DNA of 64,000 bases from Gammaproteobacteria bacterium (GCA_028870635.1 JAGWPE010000121.1:1-64000); one strand, 5' to 3'. Shown: positions 37,014 to 47,327, counted from the first letter of the stretch. Notes: a model not told the origin generated them from the letters alone. Translations and numbers: made by a program.

Positions 37014-37406
37014 ATGGCGCGACGCAGGAAAACCCTGGAGCAGTTGTTTCGTCCGCTCGCTCGAGCGACCCGCGAGCCGCGCGCCGGATCGGGCGAGAGT
37101 GGCGCCCTGGAGGCAATCTGGCAGGTCGTCTGCGCGATCCCCCGGGGGCGGGCTTCGACCTACGGCGCGGTGGCGCGCGCAGCCGGCCTTCCGGGACGTG
37201 CGCGGCTGACCGGATTCGCGCTCAGAGTGGCGCCGAGGGGATTGAGCCTGCCCTGGCATCGTGTCGTCGGCGCGGGCGGACGAATCGTTTTCCCGAGCGC
37301 CTCGCGCGAGCACCGCGAGCAGGCGAGACGCTTGCGCTCCGAGGGTGTCCCGGTCACGGCCGGGCGTGTCCCGCGCTCGGCCCTCACGGAACTGGACGAG
37401 ATCTGA
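37014..37406 (+). CDS. Alkyltransferase-like (ATL) protein: MGMT fold with Trp replacing the catalytic Cys
   Basis: IPRGRASTYGAVARAAGLPGRAR...LPWHRVVGAGGRI; PWHRV in place of PCHRV. Confidence 0.75.
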   Translation: MARRRKTLEQLFRPLARATREPRAGSGESGALEAIWQVVCAIPRGRASTYGAVARAAGLPGRARLTGFALRVAPRGLSLPWHRVVGAGGRIVFPSASREHREQARRLRSEGVPVTAGRVPRSALTELDEI

Positions 37407-37583
37407 CCGGGCGGCTCACAGATCGTCTGCAATGCTGGCGATCTTAAATCGAGCCGGCGCGCCAGCCGCTCGGCCGGACGCGTCTCACCCCGCCTGCCGC
37501 CGCGCCCCATTGCAGAGTCGTCCACGACTTGAGACGCTAGCGCTGCGGCGCATCAGGGCGCCGGAACGCGCCGGAGATCAGCG

Positions 37584-37982
37584 TTGGGCGAACGCCTGGA
37601 GCTCGGACCGCTCGAGCTCAAAGTGCTCGAGGTATTGTGGCAGCGCAACCGCGCCGCGACGGTGCGGAACGTGCAGCCGTCGTTCCCCCGGCTCGCCTAT
37701 ACCACCCTGATGACGACCCTCGACCGCCTGTACCGCAAGGGAGTGCTGCGGCGTTTTCGGCTCGGCCGCGCCTTCGGCTACGAGCCGCGCTGCTCCCGGG
37801 ACGAGCTCTTCGGACAAATGGTTTCCGGGCGCGTCGCCGAGCTCCTGGCGGCGTGCGGCGACAGCACGGTGCTGCTCTCGACGCTGGTGGAGGCCGTCGG
37901 CCATGCCGACGCCGAGCTCCTCGATGAGCTCGAGGCACTGGTGCGCGCCGAGCGGGCGCGGCTCAAGTGGGAGGAAAAGTGA
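37584..37982 (+). CDS. BlaI/MecI-family repressor
   Basis: LGPLELKVLEVLWQRNRAATVRNVQPSFPRLAYTTLMTTLDRLYRKGVLRR; TTG start. Confidence 0.8.
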   Translation: MGERLELGPLELKVLEVLWQRNRAATVRNVQPSFPRLAYTTLMTTLDRLYRKGVLRRFRLGRAFGYEPRCSRDELFGQMVSGRVAELLAACGDSTVLLSTLVEAVGHADAELLDELEALVRAERARLKWEEK

Positions 37983-38917
37983 GCTTCGATGTGACCTTCC
38001 CGCTGGTGTTGCTTGCGGCCTACGGCCTCTTCAATCTGCTGCTTTCGGCGGCGGTCGTACTCTCGTGGCGCGCGGGCCTGCGCCGCCACTTGACGGACGC
38101 GGATGCGGTGCTGGGCGTTCGGCTCCTGCCCGCGATGGGATCCGCAGCCCTCGTCCTGACCGTCGTCCTGCCGGCGTTCCTCATGTACGAGCCGCGCCAC
38201 GCGCATGATCAGCCGGGGCCGCTGCTCGTCGTATCCGCGCTGTTTGCGCTGCTCGTTCTCGGGGATGGGATTCGCCGCGGCCTGCGGGCATCGCGGGCGA
38301 CACGGGCGCTGGTGCGCGGCTCGCAACCGCTCCCCGCCCGGCCTGCGGCCGGGGGTCCGCAGGTGACCGTCATCAACGTCAAGGAGCCGCTCGTGGGAGT
38401 GGTGGGAGGCTTGAGACAGCGAATCGTCGCGGCCCGGTGCGTCGCCACCGCCTGTGACGATGAGGAATTTCGCCAGGTGCTCGCCCATGAGGCGGCGCAC
38501 ATGGATGCCCGGGACAACCTCAAACTGCTCTTGCTGCTGACGATGCCCGACGCGCTGGCCTGGTCATCGACCGGCAGCGCCTTGACGGAGCACTGGCGGG
38601 CCGCGACCGAGCTCGAAGCGGACGAGCGCGCGAGCGGCGCCGATCCGCGCAAGCGCATCGCGCTCGCCTCGGCGCTGATCAAGGTGGCGCGCCTCTCCAT
38701 GGCGAGCGGGCGGCCGCGCAGGGCCTCCCGGGTGAGCACCCAACTCAGCGGGCTGGAGCATCGCGTGCGGCGCCTGCTGGCGCCGTCGGCGGCCATGCGC
38801 CGCAGTTTCCCCGCACGGCGGCTGCTCACCTGTGCGCTGCTCGTTCCCCTGCTCGCCGTGCCGCTCTATGCCTCGGTTCACCGGCTCATCGAGGCGCTCG
38901 TCGCCTTCGGGCGCTAG
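37979..38917 (+). CDS. M56-family (BlaR1-like) membrane metallopeptidase
   Basis: Membrane segments; [14 protein letters not shown] (HExxH); overlaps BlaI stop. Confidence 0.75.
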   Translation: MSFDVTFPLVLLAAYGLFNLLLSAAVVLSWRAGLRRHLTDADAVLGVRLLPAMGSAALVLTVVLPAFLMYEPRHAHDQPGPLLVVSALFALLVLGDGIRRGLRASRATRALVRGSQPLPARPAAGGPQVTVINVKEPLVGVVGGLRQRIVAARCVATACDDEEFRQVLAHEAAHMDARDNLKLLLLLTMPDALAWSSTGSALTEHWRAATELEADERASGADPRKRIALASALIKVARLSMASGRPRRASRVSTQLSGLEHRVRRLLAPSAAMRRSFPARRLLTCALLVPLLAVPLYASVHRLIEALVAFGR

Positions 38918-38927
38918 GAATCTCCAC

Positions 38928-39371
38928 ATGCAGGCTTTGACGACGAATCCGGGACTCCTCTCCCCCTTCCATGTTGCCTTTCCCGTGCATGACCTGAAGG
39001 CCGCCCGCACATTCTACGGCGAGACGCTGGGCTGTCCTGAGGGACGCAGCTCGGAGGAATGGGTGGATTTCAACTTCTACGGCCACCAGATCGTCGCCCA
39101 TCTGGCTCCGGAGGAGACCCATCAGGTGCGGCGTAACACGGTCGACAGACACGGCGTACCCGTACGCCACTTCGGAATAGTGTTGCCGATGGCGGAGTGG
39201 GAGGCGCTGGCGGGCCGCCTGCGGGCAAAGGGCGTGCGATTCCTGATAGAGCCCTACATCCGCTTCGAGGGACAGCCCGGCGAGCAGGCCACGATGTTCT
39301 TCCTCGATCCATCGGGCAATGCGCTCGAGGTCAAGGCCTTTTCCGACATCACACGACTCTTCGCCAGGTGA
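38928..39371 (+). CDS. VOC family protein
   Basis: [62 protein letters not shown]. Confidence 0.85.
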   Translation: MQALTTNPGLLSPFHVAFPVHDLKAARTFYGETLGCPEGRSSEEWVDFNFYGHQIVAHLAPEETHQVRRNTVDRHGVPVRHFGIVLPMAEWEALAGRLRAKGVRFLIEPYIRFEGQPGEQATMFFLDPSGNALEVKAFSDITRLFAR

Positions 39372-39482
39372 ACGGCCGCTGAATGTCAGCTGGGGCGTGG
39401 CCGCCTGCCAAGCCTTCGACTGCGGAACCGCAGAGCGCCGCCGCCCGTTGATCGAGCTGAGCTTTCTGCGTGAGGAGTGTTT

Positions 39483-39779
39483 ATGCGCAAATATGTCGTA
39501 GCGCTCGCCGCCCTGTCGCTGACCAGCGCCGCTGCCTGGGCCGATACTCATGGCAGCCATCAGCCGATGAAGGACTCGTACATCACCACCAAGGTGAAAG
39601 CTGAGCTTGCAGCCGATCATGACACCAAGGCGCGCGACATACACGTCGCCACCGTCAACGGTGTCGTGACGCTGCGGGGCGTTGCCTCGTCGGCGGCTGA
39701 GAAGGACCGAGCCGAGCAGGACGCAATGAGGATCAAAGGAGTCCGCGCGGTGCAAAACCAGATCAAGGTCCCCGAGTAG
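39483..39779 (+). CDS. BON-domain periplasmic protein (OsmY-like)
   Basis: Signal peptide; DSYITTKVKAELAADHDTKARDIHVATVNGVVTLRGVASS. Confidence 0.8.
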   Translation: MRKYVVALAALSLTSAAAWADTHGSHQPMKDSYITTKVKAELAADHDTKARDIHVATVNGVVTLRGVASSAAEKDRAEQDAMRIKGVRAVQNQIKVPE

Positions 39780-39903
39780 CATCGCTCTGCGCCCCAGCCT
39801 GCCCGGGCCCTGCGCTCTCAGCGGGGTCCGGGCGCTTGCGATAGCTTGTACGGCAGCGGATCATAGGCGGCAGGGGATCCGCCCCGGAAGCCGACAGCCC
39901 GCC

Positions 39904-40734
39904 ATGAGAATGCTCAGACCCTGGCTCCTTGCCGCCTCGCTCGCGCTGTGCGCCCTGCCCGTCATCCCGCCCTACGCCGGGGCGGCGGACGCGCAGCTGC
40001 AACACGCCATAGACGGCTCATGGCGATCCGCCGCCAACAGGGCGCGCGATCGCTACCGTCATCCGCTGCAGACCCTCGACTTCTTCGGCTTGCGTCCGCA
40101 GATGACGGTCATCGAGCTCGCCCCGGGGGGCGGCTGGTACACGGAGATACTGGCGCCGGTGCTGCACGACGGCGGCCACCTGATCGAGGCCGCTCCCCCG
40201 GCCGATGGCAGCAGTCCCTTCATGCGCCGGATGGCCGCCGCGTTCGACAACAAGCTCAAGTCCGACCCGGCGGTATACGGCAATGTCAGGACCATTCCCT
40301 TTGCACCGCCTGCACAGGTGAATCTCGGTCCGCCGGGCTCCGCGGACATGGTGCTGACTTTCCGCAATCTCCATGACTGGCTCAACGACGACCCCGCCAC
40401 TCTCGCGGCCGTGTTCCGGGCCGCGTACCAGGTGCTGAAGCCCGGCGGCGTGTTCGGCGTCACCGAGCATCGGGCTCGCCCTTATGAGAACGCGGATCAG
40501 TCCTCACGCACACTGCACCGTATCCCCGAGGACTACGTCATCGAGCTCGGCCTGAAGACCGGCTTTCAGCTCGCCGGGGTGTCCGAGGTCAACGCCAACC
40601 CGCAGGACACGGAAAGCGTGAACGTGCACCGCCTCCCGCCCGACCTGGCCGGACCTCCCGCCGAGCACGCGAAGATGCGACAGATCGGTGAATCGGACCG
40701 GATGACGCTCAAGTTCGTGAAGCCTGAGCATTGA
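39904..40734 (+). CDS. Class I SAM methyltransferase-like protein with signal peptide
   Basis: MRMLRPWLLAASLALCALPVIPPYAGAA leader; VIELAPGGGWYTEILAPVL; AYQVLKPGGVFGVTEHRA. Confidence 0.7.
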   Translation: MRMLRPWLLAASLALCALPVIPPYAGAADAQLQHAIDGSWRSAANRARDRYRHPLQTLDFFGLRPQMTVIELAPGGGWYTEILAPVLHDGGHLIEAAPPADGSSPFMRRMAAAFDNKLKSDPAVYGNVRTIPFAPPAQVNLGPPGSADMVLTFRNLHDWLNDDPATLAAVFRAAYQVLKPGGVFGVTEHRARPYENADQSSRTLHRIPEDYVIELGLKTGFQLAGVSEVNANPQDTESVNVHRLPPDLAGPPAEHAKMRQIGESDRMTLKFVKPEH

Positions 40735-40770
40735 GCATCGGGCTGCCGGTAGGAGTGCACCCGCCGATCC

Positions 40771-41685
40771 TCAGTGATCGCAAAGGGATATTCCGCCGCT
40801 CAGGCTCTTGAGCCGCACGCGGCCGCTGCCGCCGCCCCGCGTGCCCTCGAGGCGGCTGCCCGGCCCATACTCGCTCTTGTCGGGCTGCTGTCCGAAGCAG
40901 TCCTCGATATCGCCGCTGAATGACCTCGCCTCGTAGGAATATCCCGCCGCGGCCGACACGCCGACCTTCTGATCGCCGCTCACAGTCTCGGACTCGATCG
41001 TTCCGCCGCTGGCGAGCCGTGCGCTGAGGCCGATCTCGCCCGAGGTGGTGTTGAGCCGCACGAGGCGAGCGGGCGCAACCTCAGCTTGCAACCTCCCATT
41101 GACGGTTCTCGCCTCGAGCTCGCCGGCCGCGTTGGTGACGCTCAAATCGCCACTCACGCTCGTCACGTGAAGCGCGCCGTCCTGGCCGCTGCCGTGCAGG
41201 TCGATGGTTCCGCTCACGGAGGTCACCTCGTCATCCCCCGACCCGAGCTCCGCGTCGATATCGCCGCTCACCGTATGCAGGTGTTGGCTGCCTACGACGC
41301 TGCTGGATCTGATGCCAGCGCTGACTCCCGCTACATCGAGCTCGCTGCCGCGCGGCACATGAACCTCGAGGCGCACCGGAGTGTGCTCGCCGAAGGCGCC
41401 GGACGAATTGCAGCGATCCGAGTCGTTGTATGTGACGCACACGTTCGTGCGACCGTGCCCGCTCGTCACCTTCACCCGCTGCGTGTCGCTCGGCAGATCC
41501 GCCGTGACCGAGACCACGGATTTGTCCCATCCGCTGATCACGATGCGTCCGGCGATATTGCTGACATCGACCTCGCCGCGCGGGTCTGCGGCGACCTGCC
41601 GTTGGAAGGTGCTCGCGTGCGCCGCCTCGGCCGCCACAGCGAGAGACGCCGCCAGGATTGCCATGCGAAACAAGGATGTGCTCAT
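40771..41685 (-). CDS. DUF4097-type beta-helix/adhesin-like protein
   Basis: Signal peptide plus repeating VSGDIDAEL/VSGTIDLHG/VSGDLSVTN/VNGRLQAEV units. Confidence 0.7.
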   Translation of the reverse strand: MSTSLFRMAILAASLAVAAEAAHASTFQRQVAADPRGEVDVSNIAGRIVISGWDKSVVSVTADLPSDTQRVKVTSGHGRTNVCVTYNDSDRCNSSGAFGEHTPVRLEVHVPRGSELDVAGVSAGIRSSSVVGSQHLHTVSGDIDAELGSGDDEVTSVSGTIDLHGSGQDGALHVTSVSGDLSVTNAAGELEARTVNGRLQAEVAPARLVRLNTTSGEIGLSARLASGGTIESETVSGDQKVGVSAAAGYSYEARSFSGDIEDCFGQQPDKSEYGPGSRLEGTRGGGSGRVRLKSLSGGISLCDH

Positions 41686-41687
41686 AC

Positions 41688-42284
41688 TCAAGTCTCTCCG
41701 CTGCCGCCGCTCGCTTCCGCAACGGTCGTCAGCAATTGCATTTCGTTTTGACAGGTATCGATCAGCAGCTCTTGCAGCAGCGCATTCCCCGGCTCGCGGC
41801 CCAGGGCCTGCTGGATGTCGCGCATCGACTGCTCGATGGCGCCCAGGCTGTTCAGCACTTTCTTGCGGGTGGGCGGCGGAAGTTTCGCGAGCCGCGAGTT
41901 CAGCGAGCGCAGCAGAGCCGCTCTTTCCCTCAGATAGCGCGGATCGGTGAGGAAGGACACGGGGACTGCCTCTGCCGCGCTGCCGCCGCTGTGAGCCGCG
42001 GCAACCGGCGGCGGCAGAGGAGCGGGGGAGAGGATCCACCGGTCGATGGAGATACCGACGACGACCGCGGCGAGAATGGCGGCAAGCATCGCGACGTGCA
42101 TCGTGCGCGGCCGCCAGTGCCGTGCCGGCTTCGCCCCGCCGCGCTGTTCCACGCTCGCCTGTGCCTGCGGCATGCTGCTCTCACGCAACATCGCCTCCAG
42201 CGCCGGCCAGCCGTCATGCGGCGGCGGGATGTCACGGGGCAGGTCGCCCAGACGTCTGATCTTGGAAAGCGCAGGATCGTTCAT
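41688..42284 (-). CDS. Putative anti-sigma factor (single TM)
   Basis: TM HVAMLAAILAAVVVGISI; overlaps and follows an ECF sigma gene. Confidence 0.55.
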   Translation of the reverse strand: MNDPALSKIRRLGDLPRDIPPPHDGWPALEAMLRESSMPQAQASVEQRGGAKPARHWRPRTMHVAMLAAILAAVVVGISIDRWILSPAPLPPPVAAAHSGGSAAEAVPVSFLTDPRYLRERAALLRSLNSRLAKLPPPTRKKVLNSLGAIEQSMRDIQQALGREPGNALLQELLIDTCQNEMQLLTTVAEASGGSGET

Positions 42285-42877
42285 GACTGATGACTCTCAG
42301 GCTCGAGCCGGGCGCGCAGGAGCGCACGGGCGCGGTGCAGTTGCGCCTTGCAGGTGCCTTCGGCGACGCCGAGCATTTGCGCCGCCTCGGGATGCGAGTA
42401 CCCATAGATTCCGCAGAGCACGAGTGCATCTCGCGCGCCATCAGGCAGTGCGGCGACAGCCGCTTCGATCTCACGTACCTCGACCGGGGTATCAAGAGTC
42501 CACCTCCCCGGCGCGTCGGCCGGCTCCTCATCCGGGTCCGCAGGCAGTGGCGGCATATCGGCCCGCGCCGCGGCCTTGCGGCGCCGGCTCAGCACCACGT
42601 TTACCGCGATGCGGTGCAGCCAGGTGCCGAAGCTGCTCCGCGTCTCGAAGCGCTTCAGCGCCCGCCAGGCGTTGAGGAACGCCTCCTGGGCGCAATCTTC
42701 CGCGCCTGCCCGGTCCCGCGTCATCCGCAGGCACAGTCCGTACACGCTGCCAATGTGGTGGCGATACAGACGCTCGAACGCGCGCATATCCCCACCGGAA
42801 GCGCGCTGTACGAGCGCTGGCTCCCATTCGATCGACTCAATTGGCGCAGCCGAGACCATGCACTCCGTTGGACTCAT
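42281..42877 (-). CDS. ECF RNA polymerase sigma factor (RpoE-like)
   Basis: FERLYRHHIGSVYGLCLRMTRDRAGAEDCAQEAFLNAWRAL; YGYSHPEAAQMLGVAEGTCKAQLHRARALL. Confidence 0.9.
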   Translation of the reverse strand: MSPTECMVSAAPIESIEWEPALVQRASGGDMRAFERLYRHHIGSVYGLCLRMTRDRAGAEDCAQEAFLNAWRALKRFETRSSFGTWLHRIAVNVVLSRRRKAAARADMPPLPADPDEEPADAPGRWTLDTPVEVREIEAAVAALPDGARDALVLCGIYGYSHPEAAQMLGVAEGTCKAQLHRARALLRARLEPESHQS

Positions 42878-42931
42878 TCGCAGGCGGAACCGTTTAAAGG
42901 CGCGTCGCAGTGCCCGCGGCCGCGCCGGCGT

Positions 42932-45760
42932 CTATTTCCGGGCAGCGGAGAGGAGCCCCGCCCGACCGCTGCTGAGGTCCGCGCCCGAGCGCACCCTCGG
43001 GTAGGCTACACCGGGGTTGAGGCCCTCCCAGTAGAGGCGCTCGATGAGCGGCGCCGGGTTCTCGTCCTCCTTGCCCCAGCGCATGCCCCGCGTCACCCTC
43101 GCCCAGTAGGCGGGGCTCCGCTTGAAGTGGAATGCCGCCGGGTCGGCCGGCGTCGTTCCGCCGGTGAATGCCGCGGCGAAGGGCGCCGGCTCTACCGCCC
43201 GATAAGTCCACTGCTTGCGCTCGAGGTCGAACACCGCGGACATCGGCCGTTGATAGGCATCGTAGATCGACAGATGCCCGATGCCGAGAATGTCCTCGAT
43301 CGTCGCGAGGACGTTTACGGTGGAATAGCGCTCGCTGACCACGGCGTGATGCCTGAGATAAGGACCCGCCAGGAAGCATACGCTGCGGTGCGCATCGACA
43401 TGATCGGCACCATCCTGGGCATCGTCCTCGATGACGATGATGAGCGTGGTGCCGGCATACGGGCTGTGAGCCACCGCCTCGACGAGCCGGCCGACGGCAT
43501 AGTCGTTGTCCGCGACCTGCGCCTCCGGCGTATCGAGCCCGTCGATCGACTCGGAGAAATCGCCGAGGTGATCGCGCATCAGCCGCACGAGGCTGAGCGC
43601 CGGCAGATTGCCGTGAGATACGTACCGCTCGAACTCGCGGCGCCACTCGGCTTCCCGGTAATAATCCGGGAATCTCGTGTCGAAGCCGCGGAAGTACGGG
43701 TCGGTGACTGGCGCGAGCTGGCGGTTCGCGGCAAAGGCGACGCGGATGCGGCTCGCATAGGGCAGCGCGACCAGAGGCGGCGAGTGGATCGGGTTGTCAT
43801 ACGGCTTCAGGTCCAGCATGAAGCCGTAGTTGCGCACGGGAAGTCCGGCCCGCATGGCCGCATCCCAGAGATAACCCTGCTGGTACTCGCCCTCGGGACC
43901 ATCGGGCGCGGCCACATCAGCGGTTCCGGGCAGAAGATCGGCGTCCTTCGGATAGCCCGGCTCCTCCTTCATCCTTCCGGAGAGCGACCCGATGGCGACA
44001 TCGGCGTCGCGATTGGTCCCCTCCCAGTCATACGAGAGACCGCGGTCGGCGTAGTTCACCGGCAGGTTCTTCGCACCCACATCGGATTCCATCGCCGATG
44101 TGCTCCACGGCCAGCCATTGCCGCTCACCTCGCCCGTGTCGTAGAAATTGTCGAGTGTCACGAAATCCAGCGCGAGCGCGTGCGCGTTGGGCGTGATCAG
44201 GCGGCCGAACTCGGCGAGGCGCGGATCTCCGTTGCCCACCGGCAAGTCGCCGAGAAGCTGATCGTAGGTCCGGTTCTCGCGCACGATGTAGATGATGTGC
44301 TTGATTCGCCGGTGCAGCGCGCTCATCAACCGCTGATCGTTCGCGTCTTCGCGCACATACAGGTGATCGTTGGCGGCGACCGTGCGGGTGAGCTCCGCCA
44401 GATCGTGCGCGGAAGGCGCGGGCAGCGAGAGGAAGCCCGCCTTGGACTGCTGCAGGACATATTGGTTGGATGCGGTACAGTGCGCGTGCCGCGCAGCGTC
44501 GTACTTGTTGTCCGCGCACCACCCGGCATTGGGTCCCGGGATGCTCTTGCCGTTGACGACATAGAGCATCCTCCCGTCGGCGCTCACGCTCACCGAATTC
44601 GGCCAGTACCCCGTGGGGATCAACCCGGCAACGCGCGGCGCACCCTTCCCGAGCGTGAGGATTGCGACGGCGTTCTCTCCGCCGTTGGTCACGTAGAGCC
44701 GGCTCTCATCGGGAGACAGCGCCAGACTGTTCGGATCGACGCCGTGGAAGTAAGCGCCCGGCGCCATCAATTCAGGCGGAGCGATGGTGCGGACAGTCTG
44801 CAGCACGCGATCACTCGCCGTGCCGATCACCGAGACGACATCGGCGTTGTCGCTGGCCACGTATAGCCGCGAGCCTGCGCGGTTCAGCACCATCCGGTTG
44901 GGATTTCCCTTCACCGGGATACGCGCGAGCACCGCAGGCGCAGGGGCCGCGAGATCGATGACATCGATCTCGCGGTCGCGCATGCTGGAGACATAGGCCT
45001 TACCGGTTCCCTTGACCGCCACCCAGTAGGGGTAGGTGCCGCCGGGACGGCCCCGACCCGGCTGCAGCGAGAGCTCCCTCGAACGGCCATCGGGCAGACC
45101 GCCGGAGAGCGTGACGATCGAGACGGAGTCGTTGTAGAAGTTCGCGGCGACCAGCTTCCTACCGTCGGCTGACAGCGCCAGTCCGGCAACCTCCGGTTTG
45201 GCCCCGAGTCCCTTGCCGGCGTGATGCCCGAGCCTGATGAGCGCGGCAGCGTCTTCGCGCCAGACGCCTCCCTTGCGCGCGAAAACGTGCACTGCATCGT
45301 CCACACCTCCGGAGACATAGAAGTGCCTGCCGTCCGGCGCGAAAGCGATTCCCATGTATGTGTTCGGCACCCGCAGTACCTGCCGGCGCTCGGGTCGGCC
45401 GTGCCGGATGTCGTAGACGAATACGTACTCTTGCGAGTCGGCCGGGATCTTGTTTCCCGAGCGGTCGAACAGCCGGTTATAGCCGCTCGTGAGGATGAGC
45501 AGCGTCCTGCCGTCGGGGCTGGTTACCGTCGTCACTGCCTGGCCGGCGAAGTAGCCCGGGAATGCACGCAGCCCGGGATTCAACCGCGAGAAGCTCGCTC
45601 CCGCCGCCGCGGTCGGCGTGAGCCTGATCCCGGACGGCGCGACGGACGGGTGAGTGGCGCGCGCAGCTGGCGTGGCGGCGCACGCCCACCGGATTGCCGC
45701 AACCGCCAGCGCCGCGGACAGGAAAAAAGGCAAACCTCGAAAGCATCTCCAGGACGGCAT
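42932..45760 (-). CDS. Secreted YncE-like beta-propeller fused to alkaline phosphatase/phosphoesterase domain
   Basis: 942 aa; LALSPDESRLYVTNGGENAVAIL propeller repeats; IKHIIYIVRENRTYDQLLGDLPVGNGDPRL phosphoesterase motif. Confidence 0.8.
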   Translation of the reverse strand: MPSWRCFRGLPFFLSAALAVAAIRWACAATPAARATHPSVAPSGIRLTPTAAAGASFSRLNPGLRAFPGYFAGQAVTTVTSPDGRTLLILTSGYNRLFDRSGNKIPADSQEYVFVYDIRHGRPERRQVLRVPNTYMGIAFAPDGRHFYVSGGVDDAVHVFARKGGVWREDAAALIRLGHHAGKGLGAKPEVAGLALSADGRKLVAANFYNDSVSIVTLSGGLPDGRSRELSLQPGRGRPGGTYPYWVAVKGTGKAYVSSMRDREIDVIDLAAPAPAVLARIPVKGNPNRMVLNRAGSRLYVASDNADVVSVIGTASDRVLQTVRTIAPPELMAPGAYFHGVDPNSLALSPDESRLYVTNGGENAVAILTLGKGAPRVAGLIPTGYWPNSVSVSADGRMLYVVNGKSIPGPNAGWCADNKYDAARHAHCTASNQYVLQQSKAGFLSLPAPSAHDLAELTRTVAANDHLYVREDANDQRLMSALHRRIKHIIYIVRENRTYDQLLGDLPVGNGDPRLAEFGRLITPNAHALALDFVTLDNFYDTGEVSGNGWPWSTSAMESDVGAKNLPVNYADRGLSYDWEGTNRDADVAIGSLSGRMKEEPGYPKDADLLPGTADVAAPDGPEGEYQQGYLWDAAMRAGLPVRNYGFMLDLKPYDNPIHSPPLVALPYASRIRVAFAANRQLAPVTDPYFRGFDTRFPDYYREAEWRREFERYVSHGNLPALSLVRLMRDHLGDFSESIDGLDTPEAQVADNDYAVGRLVEAVAHSPYAGTTLIIVIEDDAQDGADHVDAHRSVCFLAGPYLRHHAVVSERYSTVNVLATIEDILGIGHLSIYDAYQRPMSAVFDLERKQWTYRAVEPAPFAAAFTGGTTPADPAAFHFKRSPAYWARVTRGMRWGKEDENPAPLIERLYWEGLNPGVAYPRVRSGADLSSGRAGLLSAARK

Positions 45761-45928
45761 GCGGGAATCTCGCTCCGGACTCGGCAGTGGTTGCCGGCAG
45801 AGCCTACAGGTTTTCCCGCCCTGCGCGCTATGGCGAGCCCGCGCTGTAACGTGCGCGCAATCAGCCTGAAACCATGGCCGATCTACATCGGGTTGCGCCC
45901 CGTCGTCAGTGCGCCATCACTCCTTCCC

Positions 45929-47173
45929 TCACTTCCCCGCGGTTGGACACTTCGGCGCGCTACCCGCCGTCGTCTGCTTCCGCGGCTCGAGCTTCCAGTC
46001 GGCCGGGATCTCGAACTGATCCGATGGGATGCTCGCCGTGTCGATCGACGTCGTCTCGGTGGTGAGTGAGACGACCCGAACCAGAGGTCCGGATGCCGGC
46101 GCGGGCGCCTTCGAGCCATCCGAGGAAGACTGCGCGGTCATGGAGCTGGCCGCGGCACTGGCGGCAGGGTCTGCCGCCTCGTTCGCGGCACTGGACGCCG
46201 CCTCCCCGCCCGCCGAGTCGGCATGGATGGCGGAAGCTCCGCGATGAAACAGGCTCGACAAGCCGCCGGCGAGCGCGTTGGAGGCAATGTTGTGCATGCT
46301 GAACCGGCTGCTGCTGCTTGCTTGCTGCTCCTGTGCCTGCTTCGCCTTGCCGCAATGCGGGCCGCCGAACGCCATGTAGAAGGTCGTGCGCAGCGGATAA
46401 CCCTTGAGATCGGCCGCCCTGCTCTTCAGCTGCTTGAGCTGATCCGCGTACGGCGCCATGAATTGCGTGACCGTGCGCTGCAGCTGCGGGTTGTTCGGGT
46501 CCAGGCCCTGCGCCTGCAGATACTTTTTCAGGAAGGCATTCCGCCCCTCCGTTCCCGGAATCTCATCCGTGGTGAGCCAGGTGTCGAAAGCATAGTCGAC
46601 CTCGCACACATCTCCGGTCTGAGTGTCCGTGCAGGTCTGCGAAAGCACCACGCTCGTCTTGCGCGCATCGTGCCCGAGGATCGTGGCGTGCTCGTCGGTG
46701 GCGTTCACGTTGAGCACCGGGGAGCTCAACTGGCAGTGCGAGGTGTCCGGCGCCGAGGTCCGCGAGACGTTCTGCGACTGCGGCATCGGGCACTTCTTCA
46801 TCTCCTCCATCGCGGCCTCGAGCCGCTGCTGCGCCTCGGCGCGCTGCCCGGCCGTGGGGAACGGGGTCTCGGTGTAGAGCTTCTTCTTCGGCTGCAGCTG
46901 CCACTCGACCTGTTTGTCGAGGCGCACGATGCGTCCGCTCTCCACGTTGTGGCAGAAGAGCGAAAGGAATCCGTGGCAGGTCACGGTCGAATCGCTGCGC
47001 TGCTTGTCGGCGCTCGTGTGCTCCACCGAGTCGATGTCGATGTTGATTCCAGCCAGACTCATCGAAGTCTTCTGGCTGATGCTCACGTCGGCGCGCGCGG
47101 GCAGCACCGCAAGAGCCGCCGCGGCGGAGAGTGTCAGAGTGAGGGCGGTCCGGGCTCGGCTGCGCATGGTCAT
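45929..47173 (-). CDS. Secreted hypothetical protein
   Basis: Signal peptide MTMRSRARTALTLTLSAAAALAVLPARA; no family recognised. Confidence 0.6.
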   Translation of the reverse strand: MTMRSRARTALTLTLSAAAALAVLPARADVSISQKTSMSLAGINIDIDSVEHTSADKQRSDSTVTCHGFLSLFCHNVESGRIVRLDKQVEWQLQPKKKLYTETPFPTAGQRAEAQQRLEAAMEEMKKCPMPQSQNVSRTSAPDTSHCQLSSPVLNVNATDEHATILGHDARKTSVVLSQTCTDTQTGDVCEVDYAFDTWLTTDEIPGTEGRNAFLKKYLQAQGLDPNNPQLQRTVTQFMAPYADQLKQLKSRAADLKGYPLRTTFYMAFGGPHCGKAKQAQEQQASSSSRFSMHNIASNALAGGLSSLFHRGASAIHADSAGGEAASSAANEAADPAASAAASSMTAQSSSDGSKAPAPASGPLVRVVSLTTETTSIDTASIPSDQFEIPADWKLEPRKQTTAGSAPKCPTAGK

Positions 47174-47327
47174 GTCGGCTCTCTCCCCTTTTTTCGGAAT
47201 GGGACGTCGCCTTTTGTAGCGGCCGAGTGTAATTCTCCGCCTTCGCCCCGCGCCTGTCGATGCCCGGCCGCGCCCCGCAGCGGCCGCTCTGCCGGAGAGA
47301 CTCAGGCCTTGGGTTCAGGCCTTGATT

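Noticed and set aside
42290-44866. 858-aa plus-strand ORF
   Set aside because: Antisense to the well-supported phosphoesterase fusion and ECF sigma genes; Arg/His-rich low-complexity translation typical of GC-rich shadow frames
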